Origin: Nocardia iowensis
GTDB taxonomy: Bacteria > Actinomycetota > Actinomycetes > Mycobacteriales > Mycobacteriaceae
Reading direction: 5' to 3'
DNA: 64,000 nt
Assembly (NCBI RefSeq): GCF_019222765.1
Contig: NZ_CP078145.1
Coordinates: 1,984,001 to 2,048,000 of the forward strand
Shown: piece after piece, positions 8,606 through 17,118 of the stretch
Layout: every line of letters starts with the position of its first letter
How positions within the stretch are numbered: position 1 is the stretch's first letter
Program-made: the position numbers and the translations under genes
Notes under the pieces: generated by a model
Databases searched by the model: none
Told to the model about the DNA's origin: nothing
What the model saw: the letters and a program-made list of their open reading frames with translations, nothing else

Positions 8606-9238
8606 ATGGCTGACATGCGGAGATCATCCGCTCGGAAGGGCCGCGGCGAGGTGCCCAAGCGCGAAGAGATCTTGAACGTCGCCGAAGCGCACCTGACCAG
8701 GCTCGGCTACCGCGGCGTCTCGTTGCACGCGATCGCGACCGAGGTCGGGCTCTCCAAACCAAGCCTCTACCACCATTTTCCGGATGGGAAAGAGGAACTG
8801 TTCGTCGCGATTCTGAATCGCTCACTGACCGAGGCGCGCACCGCGTTGGAATCGGTGATCAGCGCCCAGGAATCACCGACCGAACAATTGCACGTGGCAG
8901 TGCATTGGCTGATGCACGAGCCGGCGCGCGGCCGGGGCATCGAGCTGATGCACGATGTGACCAGGTTCGTCGATGCCAAATATCACGCGACCGTCGCCGA
9001 GGCCTATCTGAACGCGCATTATCGGCCGATTCACAAAGTCGTTGCGGCGGGCGTGGAATCGGGCGCGTTCCGGGCCGTGGATCCGGTGTTCGTCACCTGG
9101 TCGATTCTCGGCCTCATCGGCGGGTTGATGGAAGTGAATCTGCTGTCGCCGACCACGCCGGCGCCACGGATCGACGGCGGCGAATCGCAGCTGGCCGAAG
9201 AGGCGCTGGATTTGTTGCTGCACGGAATTGCGACATAG
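8606..9238 (+). CDS. TetR-family transcriptional regulator
   Basis: About 210 residues. The N-terminal helix-turn-helix is clear: ILNVAEAHLTRLGYRGVSLHAIA, then TEVGLSKPSLYHHFPDGKEELFVA. The C-terminal ligand domain ends in a helix pair typical of TetR_C proteins. The start is ATG 8606, just after operator copy 2. With the second operator at 7032 it probably represses itself, the Ddn gene, the SDR gene and the MMPL exporter. The inducer is unknown. The alpha/beta-hydrolase gene follows on the same strand after 67 bases. Confidence 0.88.
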   Translation: MADMRRSSARKGRGEVPKREEILNVAEAHLTRLGYRGVSLHAIATEVGLSKPSLYHHFPDGKEELFVAILNRSLTEARTALESVISAQESPTEQLHVAVHWLMHEPARGRGIELMHDVTRFVDAKYHATVAEAYLNAHYRPIHKVVAAGVESGAFRAVDPVFVTWSILGLIGGLMEVNLLSPTTPAPRIDGGESQLAEEALDLLLHGIAT

Positions 9239-9305
9239 TCGTCCGCGGGCCACCGGGGGACGGGTAGGCACAGTCGTTCGGTGACTGCCGGATCGGCGGA
9301 AAGCG

Positions 9306-10217
9306 ATGGGAGCAACTGTGACGCTCGAGTACATCGAGACCGCGGAACTTCACCTGGCGTTCGAGGAGCGCGGGCCGGCCGCGGGCACGCCGGTCCTGAT
9401 GATTCACGGCCTCCCTGACGACGCGCGGTCCTGGACCGGGGTCGCCGAAGTTATTGCCGCGCTGGGTTATCGGACGATCTGCCCGTATCTCCGTGGGATC
9501 GGTGCGACCCGGTTCCGGACAGCGGAGGCCGCCCGCTGCGGTCCGCTCGGGGTGCACGTCGCCGACATGATCGAGGCGATCGACGTGCTCGACCTGGACG
9601 CCGTGATCCTGATCGGCCACGGCTACGGCGCGTCGATCGCGCAGGGGGTCGCGGTGCTGCGCCCGCATCGGGTCGCCCGCCTGATCAGCCTCGGCAGCTA
9701 CGCGCTCGGCGGCTCGACCGCGTCGCCACAGGTGATGCGGGCCCGGTGGTACCGATGGCTGTTGCAGACCGAAGAGGGCATGGACATCGTCTCGCGCGCG
9801 CCGGAGCAGTTCTGTGCCTACCTGTGGCAGGTCTGGTCGCCCTCGTGGCGCGAGCGCGGGCCCGCGTTCGACGGCATGCGATCCTCCTTGCGCAACCCGG
9901 ATTTTCCGGCGCTGATGTGCTCGGCCTACCGCAGCAGTGCGGCCTGTGGCAAACCGGCTGCCGCGCTCATCGAGGCGCGAATCACGCACGCGCGCATAGC
10001 TGTTCCCACCGTCGTGCTGGTGGGGGTCGATGACGCCAGCGGGCGGACCGCGGACGACGACGTGTGCGACGACCGCTACTTCGCGCGGTTGACCGACCGC
10101 AGGGCGCTGGTCGGCGTCGGGCATTTCGTACACCGGGAGAGCCCGGACTCGGTGGTCCGGGCTCTGCTGGCGACGGCCGAACACTCAGCGTCCGACTGCA
10201 GCCGACGGTCGCGATGA
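9306..10217 (+). CDS. Alpha/beta-hydrolase with Gly at the nucleophile position
   Basis: A 303-residue alpha/beta-hydrolase resembling epoxide hydrolases and dehalogenases: oxyanion motif HGLPDD, then LIGHGYGASIAQ at the nucleophile elbow. The family has GHSxG or GHDWG here; the codons clearly read Gly-His-Gly-Tyr-Gly, so no Ser or Asp nucleophile is present. A candidate His (GVGHFVHRES) and acidic residues remain. It may be non-catalytic or use another residue. ATG 9306 is given; GTG 9318, with GGGAG 5 bases ahead, is an equally good start. Its last 33 bases overlap the end of the convergent hemY-type gene. Confidence 0.8.
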   Translation: MGATVTLEYIETAELHLAFEERGPAAGTPVLMIHGLPDDARSWTGVAEVIAALGYRTICPYLRGIGATRFRTAEAARCGPLGVHVADMIEAIDVLDLDAVILIGHGYGASIAQGVAVLRPHRVARLISLGSYALGGSTASPQVMRARWYRWLLQTEEGMDIVSRAPEQFCAYLWQVWSPSWRERGPAFDGMRSSLRNPDFPALMCSAYRSSAACGKPAAALIEARITHARIAVPTVVLVGVDDASGRTADDDVCDDRYFARLTDRRALVGVGHFVHRESPDSVVRALLATAEHSASDCSRRSR

Positions 10218-11612
10218 GCGCAACGCTTCGATGATGCCGGTCGCGGCGCGCCTGGCATCGCGGACACAGTCGTTGACGCCGACCCCGAAATAGGAATTTC
10301 CCGCCATGTGCAGCCCGCCGAGCTGGGCGACCGAGTCGAGCAACTCGCGGAACAGGGGCCGGTGGCCCACCGGGTAGGTCGGGATCGGCCTGCGCCACAG
10401 GTGTTCGTGGCAGAACACCGGAGTCCCCTTCAGGCCGAAGGCATTCTGCAAATCATGGTGGATCAGCTCGACCGCGCGTTCCTTGCGGTGGGTCAGGATC
10501 GGTGCGTCGGGGAGTCCGCCGGCCAGCACCCTGATCATGATCTGATCGGCGGGGGCCTGCTCGGGGAAGATCGTCGACGCGTGGATCGCGCCGAGCAGAT
10601 CCGACGGCAGCCCCGGCGTGGCGATGAAGCCGATACCGCGTGGCGGGCGCGCCACATCCGTCTTGCGATAGGCGAGCGCGACAACCCGAATGTCCGGATG
10701 CGGCAGTACCGAAAGGGCATCGGCGACCGGCGCGTGGTGTGGCCGGACGAGCTGCACGGCGGCGTCGGAGGGGAGTGCGATCAGCGCATGGTCGGCTTCG
10801 TACGCCGGTCCGTCGTCGGTCAGCACGCGCCACCGGCCTTCTGCGGTGTGTTCCAGCGCGCGCACCGCTGTCCCGAGGCGAATCCGCTCGCCGAGCACGG
10901 CCGCGAGGGTGTCGACCAGATGCTGCATGCCACTGCCGCGGAAGGTCTTGAGACGGTTGCCGAACTCGCGGAAGCTGGGGATCCGCGGTGACACAGGGTC
11001 GAGGCGGTGCCGTTGCTGCTGATTGCGTACCGCACCGATGAGCACGCTGCCGTACTTTCGCTCCAGTTCTTTGATCAGCGGGAACTCGCCTTCGATACTG
11101 AAATTGTCCGCGTCGCCGCCGACCACGCCACGTACCGCAGGCACGGCGAACTTCTCGGCGACCTCGCGGCCGAATCGGCGGGTCACGAAATCGATCACCG
11201 AGTCCTCTTCGTGCCGCGGCGGAACAAATACTTCGGATAGAAGTCTGGCCTTGCCGTGCGCGCTCAGCAGCGGCGTGCGCAGCAATTGACCGAGGGTTCC
11301 CGGAATTTGATAGATACGATTGTCCTTCAGCAGCGATATCTTCGCTGCCTCCTTCGTTGCCGGTATGAGATCGCCGCTGATGCCGAGCCGATCTATCAGC
11401 AGCCTGGTATCCGATCCATTGTCGATGAATCCGTGGGGTCCGATATCGACAACGTATCGGCCCGTGGTCACCGCGCCCACGATCCCGCCGACGCGATCGG
11501 TGGCCTCCAGCACCGTGACCGAGGCATCCGGCCTGTTCCTGATGATCTCGTATGCTGCGGTCAACCCGGTGATCCCGCCGCCGATCACAACAACATCTCG
11601 TCTGTCCACCAC
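10185..11612 (-). CDS. hemY: HemY-type protoporphyrinogen/coproporphyrinogen oxidase
   Basis: About 475 residues, the usual length. The FAD-binding GGGITGLTAAYEI motif is followed by LEATDRVGGIVGAV. The C-terminal FAD segment includes GGLHMAGNSYFGVGVNDCVRDA, typical of HemY/CgoX/PPOX enzymes. They remove six electrons from the porphyrinogen ring using oxygen. In Actinobacteria the housekeeping enzyme acts on coproporphyrinogen III, but the presence of HemF in the facing operon would make protoporphyrinogen IX the expected substrate; sequence alone does not decide. The start is GTG 11612 (a second GTG follows at 11609), with AAAGAGG ahead. It is divergent from hemA with 223 bases between. Its end overlaps the hydrolase gene by 33 bases. 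Confidence 0.9.
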   Translation of the reverse strand: MVDRRDVVVIGGGITGLTAAYEIIRNRPDASVTVLEATDRVGGIVGAVTTGRYVVDIGPHGFIDNGSDTRLLIDRLGISGDLIPATKEAAKISLLKDNRIYQIPGTLGQLLRTPLLSAHGKARLLSEVFVPPRHEEDSVIDFVTRRFGREVAEKFAVPAVRGVVGGDADNFSIEGEFPLIKELERKYGSVLIGAVRNQQQRHRLDPVSPRIPSFREFGNRLKTFRGSGMQHLVDTLAAVLGERIRLGTAVRALEHTAEGRWRVLTDDGPAYEADHALIALPSDAAVQLVRPHHAPVADALSVLPHPDIRVVALAYRKTDVARPPRGIGFIATPGLPSDLLGAIHASTIFPEQAPADQIMIRVLAGGLPDAPILTHRKERAVELIHHDLQNAFGLKGTPVFCHEHLWRRPIPTYPVGHRPLFRELLDSVAQLGGLHMAGNSYFGVGVNDCVRDARRAATGIIEALRSSRPSAAVGR

Positions 11613-11697
11613 GGCACAACCTCTTTCGACTTTCGCGAAGACTGTTCTCGGGCCATGCAACTCCGGTAGCGGCCGTGCTGGCAAACATTTCACGTTC

Positions 11698-11730
11698 ACT
11701 TCCGCACTTCGACCGCGAATCTGCGGAAGT
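11698..11730. promoter_or_regulatory. Inverted repeat between hemY and hemA
   Basis: ACTTCCGCA (11698-11706) and TGCGGAAGT (11722-11730) are perfect 9-base arms separated by 15 bases. The position in the middle of the divergent hemY/hemA promoter region suggests an operator controlling both directions. No regulator gene is adjacent, so the binding protein is unknown. Confidence 0.5.
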
Positions 11731-11835
11731 AGCGCGGTACCGGCGCACAGTTCTTGATCCGCTGCCGAGCAGCCGGTATCCCTTGATTAGTCACTCCGCA
11801 ATCAGCCGAAATCACAGGCTACGAATGGGTGAAAG

Positions 11836-13110
11836 ATGACAATCGTAAATGTCGAGATCAGTTTCAGAACCGCGTCGGCGGATCGGCTAGAATTATTCGC
11901 CGGCGCTGCGCAAAAAATAGATGATCACCTGTCCTCACTGATTCGCGGACCCGCGATCGATGAGGCGGTTGTGCTCGCGACGTGCAATCGGGTCGAAATC
12001 TATGCCAGTGCGAATTCCGCGCCCGCCGCGGCCGAGGCGGTGCTCGACTGCACGGCGGCGGCCGCCGGGCTGCCTGCCGCCGAGGTGCGCGACTGTGCGC
12101 GGGTGCGGCGCGACGCACCCGCGGTCGAGCATCTGTTCTCGGTGGCCTGTGGCCTCGAATCGATGGCGCTCGGCGAGAACCAGATCGTCGCGCAGATGCG
12201 CCGGGCGGTACGCAACGCACAGCAGGCCGTCGTCATCGGCACCGAATTGCACGATCTGTTCGACGCGGCGCTGCGCGCCAGCAAACTGGTGCGCAGCAAG
12301 ACCAGTATCGGCGGCGCCGGAATCTCGCTCGTGCACTCCGGTCTGGAACTGGCCGCATCGTGTCTCGGTGGCCTGCAAGGCCGTACCGCGTTGCTCATCG
12401 GTTCCGGCACCATCGGCAGCCTGTCCGGCCGACTGCTGCGTGCCGCCGAGGTCGGCGACCTGCTGGTGTACGGACGCACGCCGGCCAAGGCCGCGCGCCT
12501 GGCGGAAACCGTTGCGGGCCGGTCGATCCCGCTGGCCGAGTTGCCCGAGGCCTTGGCCGCGGCGGAGGTGATCGTCAGCTCCACCTCCGCGAAGGGCGAG
12601 GTGATCACCGCCGACCAACTCGCCGCGGCAAGGGCGCAGGCCGGATGGCGTCCGCAGATCGTCCTCGACCTGGCGATGCCCCGCGATGTCGATCCCGCGT
12701 GTGCCCGGATCGAGGGCGTCACCGTCGCGGATGTGCACGCGGTCGGCGCGCACCTCGCGGCGCAGGACGTCGCGATCGACGTCGAGAAGTCCAGGCAGAT
12801 CGTCGCCGAGGAGGTCGCTAATTTCCTGGCCGAGGTCAGAGAGAAGACCGCGGCCCCGCTCATTTCGGCGCTGCATCGCCGGGTCAGGGCCGATATCGAC
12901 GAAGAACTCGACCGGCTGTATCGCAGGGTCCCCTCGCTCGACGCGCAGGCACGGGCGGCTACCTCCGCCGCGGTGCATCGGCTGGCCGGGCGCTTTCTGC
13001 ACGGACCGACAACACGAACCAAGGAGATGTCCCGAACGCCGGAGGGCCTGATGTGCCTGGACGTGTTCACTCGCATCTTCGATCTCGAACAGATGGAGGT
13101 CGGCTCATGA
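11836..13110 (+). CDS. hemA: Glutamyl-tRNA reductase
   Basis: 424 residues. It reduces glutamyl-tRNA(Glu) with NADPH to glutamate-1-semialdehyde, the first step of the C5 route to 5-aminolevulinate. The catalytic Cys is in LATCNRVEIYA (about residue 50). The block GLESMALGENQIVAQ matches the family's substrate region. A Rossmann domain (LLIGSGTIGSLSGRLL) and the C-terminal dimerisation helices follow. It is first in an operon whose last gene is a tRNA-Glu. The stop overlaps the hemC start (ATGA). The ribosome site (GGGTGAAAG) is moderate. A second hemA elsewhere in the genome is expected but cannot be checked here. Confidence 0.96.
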   Translation: MTIVNVEISFRTASADRLELFAGAAQKIDDHLSSLIRGPAIDEAVVLATCNRVEIYASANSAPAAAEAVLDCTAAAAGLPAAEVRDCARVRRDAPAVEHLFSVACGLESMALGENQIVAQMRRAVRNAQQAVVIGTELHDLFDAALRASKLVRSKTSIGGAGISLVHSGLELAASCLGGLQGRTALLIGSGTIGSLSGRLLRAAEVGDLLVYGRTPAKAARLAETVAGRSIPLAELPEALAAAEVIVSSTSAKGEVITADQLAAARAQAGWRPQIVLDLAMPRDVDPACARIEGVTVADVHAVGAHLAAQDVAIDVEKSRQIVAEEVANFLAEVREKTAAPLISALHRRVRADIDEELDRLYRRVPSLDAQARAATSAAVHRLAGRFLHGPTTRTKEMSRTPEGLMCLDVFTRIFDLEQMEVGS

Positions 13111-14069
13111 AATACACCGACGAGAAGATCCGGCTCGGCACCCGCGGCAGCAAACTCGCTGTCTGCCAATCGATGTGGGTCGCTGATCGGCTCACCAGGG
13201 CCACCGGCGTCGACGTTCATCTGGTCACGGTGTCCACCGAGGGAGATGAATCGGCGCGGCCGATCGAGCAGCTCGGCAGCACCGGGGTCTTCGTCACGGC
13301 GCTGCGACACGCACTGTTGCGCGGCGACATCGACTTTGTCGTGCATTCCTACAAGGACCTGCCCTCGCAGCCGGAGCCCGAGCTGTGCATTCCGGGGATC
13401 CCGACGCGCGAGGATCCGCGTGACGCACTCGTGTGGCCGGGTGCGGCTCCCGGCGCGGCGACGCTCGAAAATCTGCCTGCCGCAACGCGTATCGGCACCG
13501 GGTCGCCACGACGCGTCGCACAGCTACATGCCGCGCGACCGGATGTGTCCGCGATACCCATCCGCGGCAACCTCGACACCAGGCTGCGCAAGGCCTCCGA
13601 CGGCACAGTCGACGCGGTGATCCTGGCCATGGCCGGTCTGTCTCGACTCGGCAGGCTCGACGCATTCACCTCGCCGTTGCCTCCGAGAGTGCTGTTGCCC
13701 GCCCCGGCCCAGGGCGCCCTCGCGCTCGAGTGCCGTACCGACGATCCGAGGACCCGCGAGCTGCTGAGCCAACTCGACGACCCCGCGACGCGCACCGTAG
13801 TCACCGCCGAGCGGGAATTCCTCCGGATTCTCGACGCGGGATGCTCCAAACCTGTTGCCGCACTTGGGCAACTCACGACTAAAGGGGACCGGATCCGGAT
13901 CGACGGCATGGTCGCGGACACCGCCGGGACGCGCATTCTGCGCGGACACCTCGACGGTGCGCGCGACACCGCCGCGGAACTGGGTCGCCGCCTCGCTGAG
14001 CAGCTGCTCGACCAGGGCGCGAGGGAACTGTTGACCGATCGAACCGAAGGAGCCACCCATGCACGATGA
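13107..14069 (+). CDS. hemC: Hydroxymethylbilane synthase (porphobilinogen deaminase)
   Basis: 320 residues. It joins four porphobilinogens to the linear tetrapyrrole. Family blocks are LGTRGSKLAVCQS, VVHSYKDLP, GTGSPRRVAQL and RGNLDTRLRK. The Cys that carries the dipyrromethane cofactor is in LDAGCSKPVAALG. No HemD domain is fused. ATG 13107 is chosen because GGAGGT lies 6 bases ahead and the start overlaps the hemA stop (ATGA). The end overlaps hemB by 11 bases, so translation is coupled across three genes. Confidence 0.96.
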   Translation: MKYTDEKIRLGTRGSKLAVCQSMWVADRLTRATGVDVHLVTVSTEGDESARPIEQLGSTGVFVTALRHALLRGDIDFVVHSYKDLPSQPEPELCIPGIPTREDPRDALVWPGAAPGAATLENLPAATRIGTGSPRRVAQLHAARPDVSAIPIRGNLDTRLRKASDGTVDAVILAMAGLSRLGRLDAFTSPLPPRVLLPAPAQGALALECRTDDPRTRELLSQLDDPATRTVVTAEREFLRILDAGCSKPVAALGQLTTKGDRIRIDGMVADTAGTRILRGHLDGARDTAAELGRRLAEQLLDQGARELLTDRTEGATHAR

Positions 14070-15069
14070 CCTGCTCACCCGGGAGCGAATCCGGCCACGG
14101 CGGTCCCGCGTCAATCCCGCTGTCCGCAGACTCACCGCGGAAACCTCGGTGCGCGCAGCGGATCTGGTGCTGCCCGTGTTCGTCCGCGAGAACATCGCCG
14201 AGCCCGTGCCCATCGCGTCGCTGCCCGGTGTGGTGCAGCACAGCCTGCACTCGGTCCGGAAGGCGGCGGTCGAGGCCGCCGAGGCCGGGGTGGCGGGAAT
14301 CATGCTGTTCGGCATACCGGACGACCAGCGCAAGGACGATATCGGTTCGGCGGCAACCGATCCCGACGGCATCCTGACCGCAGCGATCCGTGCCGTGATC
14401 GATGAGGTCGGCGACGGCTTGGTCGTCATGTCCGATCTGTGTCTCGACGAATTCACCTCGCACGGGCACTGCGGAGTTCTCGACGTCGCCGGTCGGGTCG
14501 ACAACGACGCCACTCTGCTGCGCTACGCCGAGATGGCGGCGCTGCACGCGGAGGCCGGTGTCCACATGGTGGGGCTGAGCGGAATGATGGACAACCAGGT
14601 GTCCGCCGTTCGCGACGCACTCGACAGCGCCGGTTCCCCGGACGTCTCGATTCTCGCCTACGCGGCGAAATACTCCTCGGCGCTGTACGGCCCGTTCCGG
14701 GAAGCGGTCAACTCTTCCTTGCAGGGCGACCGCCGGACCTACCAAATGGATTACGCCAACGCCGTCGAGGCGCGGCGGGAGATTCTGAGCGATATCGCGC
14801 AGGGGGCGGATGTCGTGATGGTCAAACCGGCCTCGCTGTATCTGGACATTGTCCGGCAAGCCGCCGACCTCGCCGACGTTCCTGTTGCGGCATACCAGGT
14901 TTCGGGCGAGTACGCGATGATCGAGGCCGCCGCGCAGCGTGGCTGGATCGACCGCGAATCGGCAATTCGAGAATCCCTGACCTGCATCAGACGAGCCGGC
15001 GCCGACATCGTCTTCACCTACTGGGCGATGGCGGCGGCGAGCGGGCCGAGTTCACACACGGGTCGATGA
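14059..15069 (+). CDS. hemB: 5-Aminolevulinate dehydratase (porphobilinogen synthase)
   Basis: 336 residues, TIM barrel. It condenses two 5-aminolevulinate molecules to porphobilinogen. Both active-site lysines are present: AYAAKYSSALYGPF and DVVMVKPASLYLDI. The metal segment reads SDLCLDEFTSHGHCG: the first and third Cys of the zinc motif remain but the middle Cys is Asp, a mixed form between zinc-type (DxCxC) and magnesium-type (DxALD) enzymes. The start lies inside the 3' end of hemC (11-base overlap), with GAAGGAGC ahead. By pathway order it supplies hemC. Confidence 0.96.
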   Translation: MHDDLLTRERIRPRRSRVNPAVRRLTAETSVRAADLVLPVFVRENIAEPVPIASLPGVVQHSLHSVRKAAVEAAEAGVAGIMLFGIPDDQRKDDIGSAATDPDGILTAAIRAVIDEVGDGLVVMSDLCLDEFTSHGHCGVLDVAGRVDNDATLLRYAEMAALHAEAGVHMVGLSGMMDNQVSAVRDALDSAGSPDVSILAYAAKYSSALYGPFREAVNSSLQGDRRTYQMDYANAVEARREILSDIAQGADVVMVKPASLYLDIVRQAADLADVPVAAYQVSGEYAMIEAAAQRGWIDRESAIRESLTCIRRAGADIVFTYWAMAAASGPSSHTGR

Positions 15070-15094
15070 TTCGGCCGGATCGAAGGAGAACACA

Positions 15095-16162
15095 ATGAGC
15101 ACCACGACCACGGATCGTGCGCCCCGGCCGGAGAAGACCGCGCCGGAGAGCCTGTTCCTGCGCGCCGCGCGGGGCGAATCCACCGCGCGGGCGCCGATCT
15201 GGCTGATGCGCCAGGCCGGCCGGTACCTGCCGGAATATCAGAAGATCAAGCGGCAGCACGACTTCTGGACCATGTGCAGCACGCCGGAGCTGGCCGCCGA
15301 GGTCACGCTCCAGCCGGTGCACCGGTACGGGATGGACGCGGCGGTGATCTTCACCGACATCATGGTGCCCGCGATCGCCATGGGGGTGCCGGTGGATTTC
15401 ACGCCGGGCCCGGTGATTTCGCCCATCCGCTCCGACGAACAGGTGACCGCGCTACGGGTTCCCGGCGAGAACGAGGTCGCGCCGAGCCTGTCCGAGGCCA
15501 TTCGGCTCACCGCGAAGGAGACCGCGGTTCCGGTGATCGGACATGCGGGCGCGCCGCTGACCTTCGCCGCGTACCTGGTGACCGGACGCAAGTCGACCGA
15601 CCATGTGGACTTCCGAACATGGTTGTCCGACAACCCGGCTCGTGCGCACGCCCTGCTCGACAAGGTTGCCGAGACCAGCACGAGCAGCCTGCGCATGCAG
15701 GTCGCCGCGGGGGCGCGGCTGGTTCAGCTGTTCGACAGCTGGGTCGGCATTCACGACCGGGCCACCTATCTCGAATTCGGGCTGCCGTATGCCAAGCGGA
15801 TCATGCAGAACCTGGCCGATCTCGGCGTGCCGCGGGCGTACTTCACGCCGCAGGCGGCGCATCTGTACGACCTGGTCGCGACCGTCCCGGCCGAGGTGCT
15901 GAGCGTGGACTGGCGGACCCCGCTGAGCCGGAGCCGGGAATTCTTCGGCAACCGTGCCCTGCAGGGCAACCTGGATCCCGCGGTGCTGCTTGCCGAGCCC
16001 GACACGGTGGTCAAGGCTGCGGAAACGATCCTGCACGAAGGCCTGGGCGGTCCCCATATTTTCAATCTCGGACATGGGGTATTGCCCGAAACGCCACCCG
16101 ACAACGTTGCGCGCCTGGTCGATGTGGTGCGCGACTTCGACCGAACCACCAGCGACAGTTGA
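15095..16162 (+). CDS. hemE: Uroporphyrinogen decarboxylase
   Basis: 355 residues. It removes the four acetate carboxyls of uroporphyrinogen to give coproporphyrinogen. The signature APIWLMRQAGRYLPEYQ is near residue 35, a second active-site Asp lies in AVIFTDIMVP, and FGNRALQGNLDPAVL is near residue 290. GGAGAAC precedes the ATG by 3 to 6 bases. The intervening enzyme of the pathway, uroporphyrinogen III synthase (HemD), is not encoded in this operon and must come from elsewhere, unless the pathway uses the spontaneously formed type I isomer. Confidence 0.96.
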   Translation: MSTTTTDRAPRPEKTAPESLFLRAARGESTARAPIWLMRQAGRYLPEYQKIKRQHDFWTMCSTPELAAEVTLQPVHRYGMDAAVIFTDIMVPAIAMGVPVDFTPGPVISPIRSDEQVTALRVPGENEVAPSLSEAIRLTAKETAVPVIGHAGAPLTFAAYLVTGRKSTDHVDFRTWLSDNPARAHALLDKVAETSTSSLRMQVAAGARLVQLFDSWVGIHDRATYLEFGLPYAKRIMQNLADLGVPRAYFTPQAAHLYDLVATVPAEVLSVDWRTPLSRSREFFGNRALQGNLDPAVLLAEPDTVVKAAETILHEGLGGPHIFNLGHGVLPETPPDNVARLVDVVRDFDRTTSDS

Positions 16163-16166
16163 GGCG

Positions 16167-17090
16167 ATGATGGACAAGAGCGCGGAAATCGCCGAGCGTT
16201 TGTACAACGAACAGAACGAGATCACCACGGCGATGCAGGAATTGGAGGGCGGCGAGTTCCGCCACTCCGAGTGGCAGCACGAGGGTGTCGGCGGCGGCCG
16301 GACCCATATCATCGAGGGCGGCAAGGTTTTCGAACGCGCCGCGATCAACGTATCCCTGGTGCGCGGCGCGGAAACCCCGTCGGCCATCACCGAGGGACAT
16401 GACCGCATCGACCGGTCCGGAAAGCCCTTCCGCGCCACGGGTTTATCGATGATCGTGCATCCGCGGAATCCGTACGCCCCGAGTTTCCACGCCAACTTCC
16501 GGTACTTCGAGGTCGGCGAGGACGAGTGGTGGTTCGGCGGCGGCTTGGATTTGACTCCGATGTACGGATTCGACGAGGATGCCGTCCACTTCCACACCAC
16601 CCTGAAGTCCTGGTGCGACCAGCACGCCGTCGCGGACTATCCGGGCTGGAAGAAGGCGTGTGACGAGTACTTCTATTTGAAGCACCGGGGCGAGATGCGC
16701 GGCGTGGGTGGGGTGTTCTTCGACTACTTGACCACGGACGCACCCGAGCTGGACGAGCAGGCGGCCTGCGTCTACCAAGGCGCGGCGACGATCGTTCCCG
16801 CGTACCTGCCCATCGTCGCCCGGCGGTCGCTGCTGCCCTATGGCGATGCCGAACGGCAGTGGCAGCTGCTGCGGCGCGGCCGCTACGTCGAGTTCAACCT
16901 GATCTACGACCGGGGCACCCTGTTCGGTCTGCAGACCGGGGTCGCGATCGACTCCGTCCTCATGTCCATGCCGCCGATGGCGCGCTGGTCCTATGACGTC
17001 CAGCCCGCCGAGGGCAGCCCGGAGCGCGATGTCGCGCGATTCCTGCAGCCCACCGACTGGGTCGGCGCCGAAGCCGCCGACCTGCACTGA
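16167..17090 (+). CDS. hemF: Oxygen-dependent coproporphyrinogen III oxidase
   Basis: 307 residues, matching the usual 300 or so. It converts two propionates of coproporphyrinogen III to vinyls with oxygen, giving protoporphyrinogen IX. Family blocks are GGGRTHIIEGGKVFERA, HPRNPYAPSFHANFRYF, EWWFGGGLDLTPMYGF, KHRGEMRGVGGVFFDY and GRYVEFNLIYDRGTLFGLQTG. It starts 4 bases after the hemE stop with GAGGCG overlapping that stop. Actinobacteria normally make haem through coproporphyrin (CgoX, CpfC, HemQ) and do not need HemF, so this gene marks the cluster as unusual for the lineage. Confidence 0.95.
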   Translation: MMDKSAEIAERLYNEQNEITTAMQELEGGEFRHSEWQHEGVGGGRTHIIEGGKVFERAAINVSLVRGAETPSAITEGHDRIDRSGKPFRATGLSMIVHPRNPYAPSFHANFRYFEVGEDEWWFGGGLDLTPMYGFDEDAVHFHTTLKSWCDQHAVADYPGWKKACDEYFYLKHRGEMRGVGGVFFDYLTTDAPELDEQAACVYQGAATIVPAYLPIVARRSLLPYGDAERQWQLLRRGRYVEFNLIYDRGTLFGLQTGVAIDSVLMSMPPMARWSYDVQPAEGSPERDVARFLQPTDWVGAEAADLH

Positions 17091-17118
17091 AACTTCCTCG
17101 ACCGAAGGGACTTCCGAG

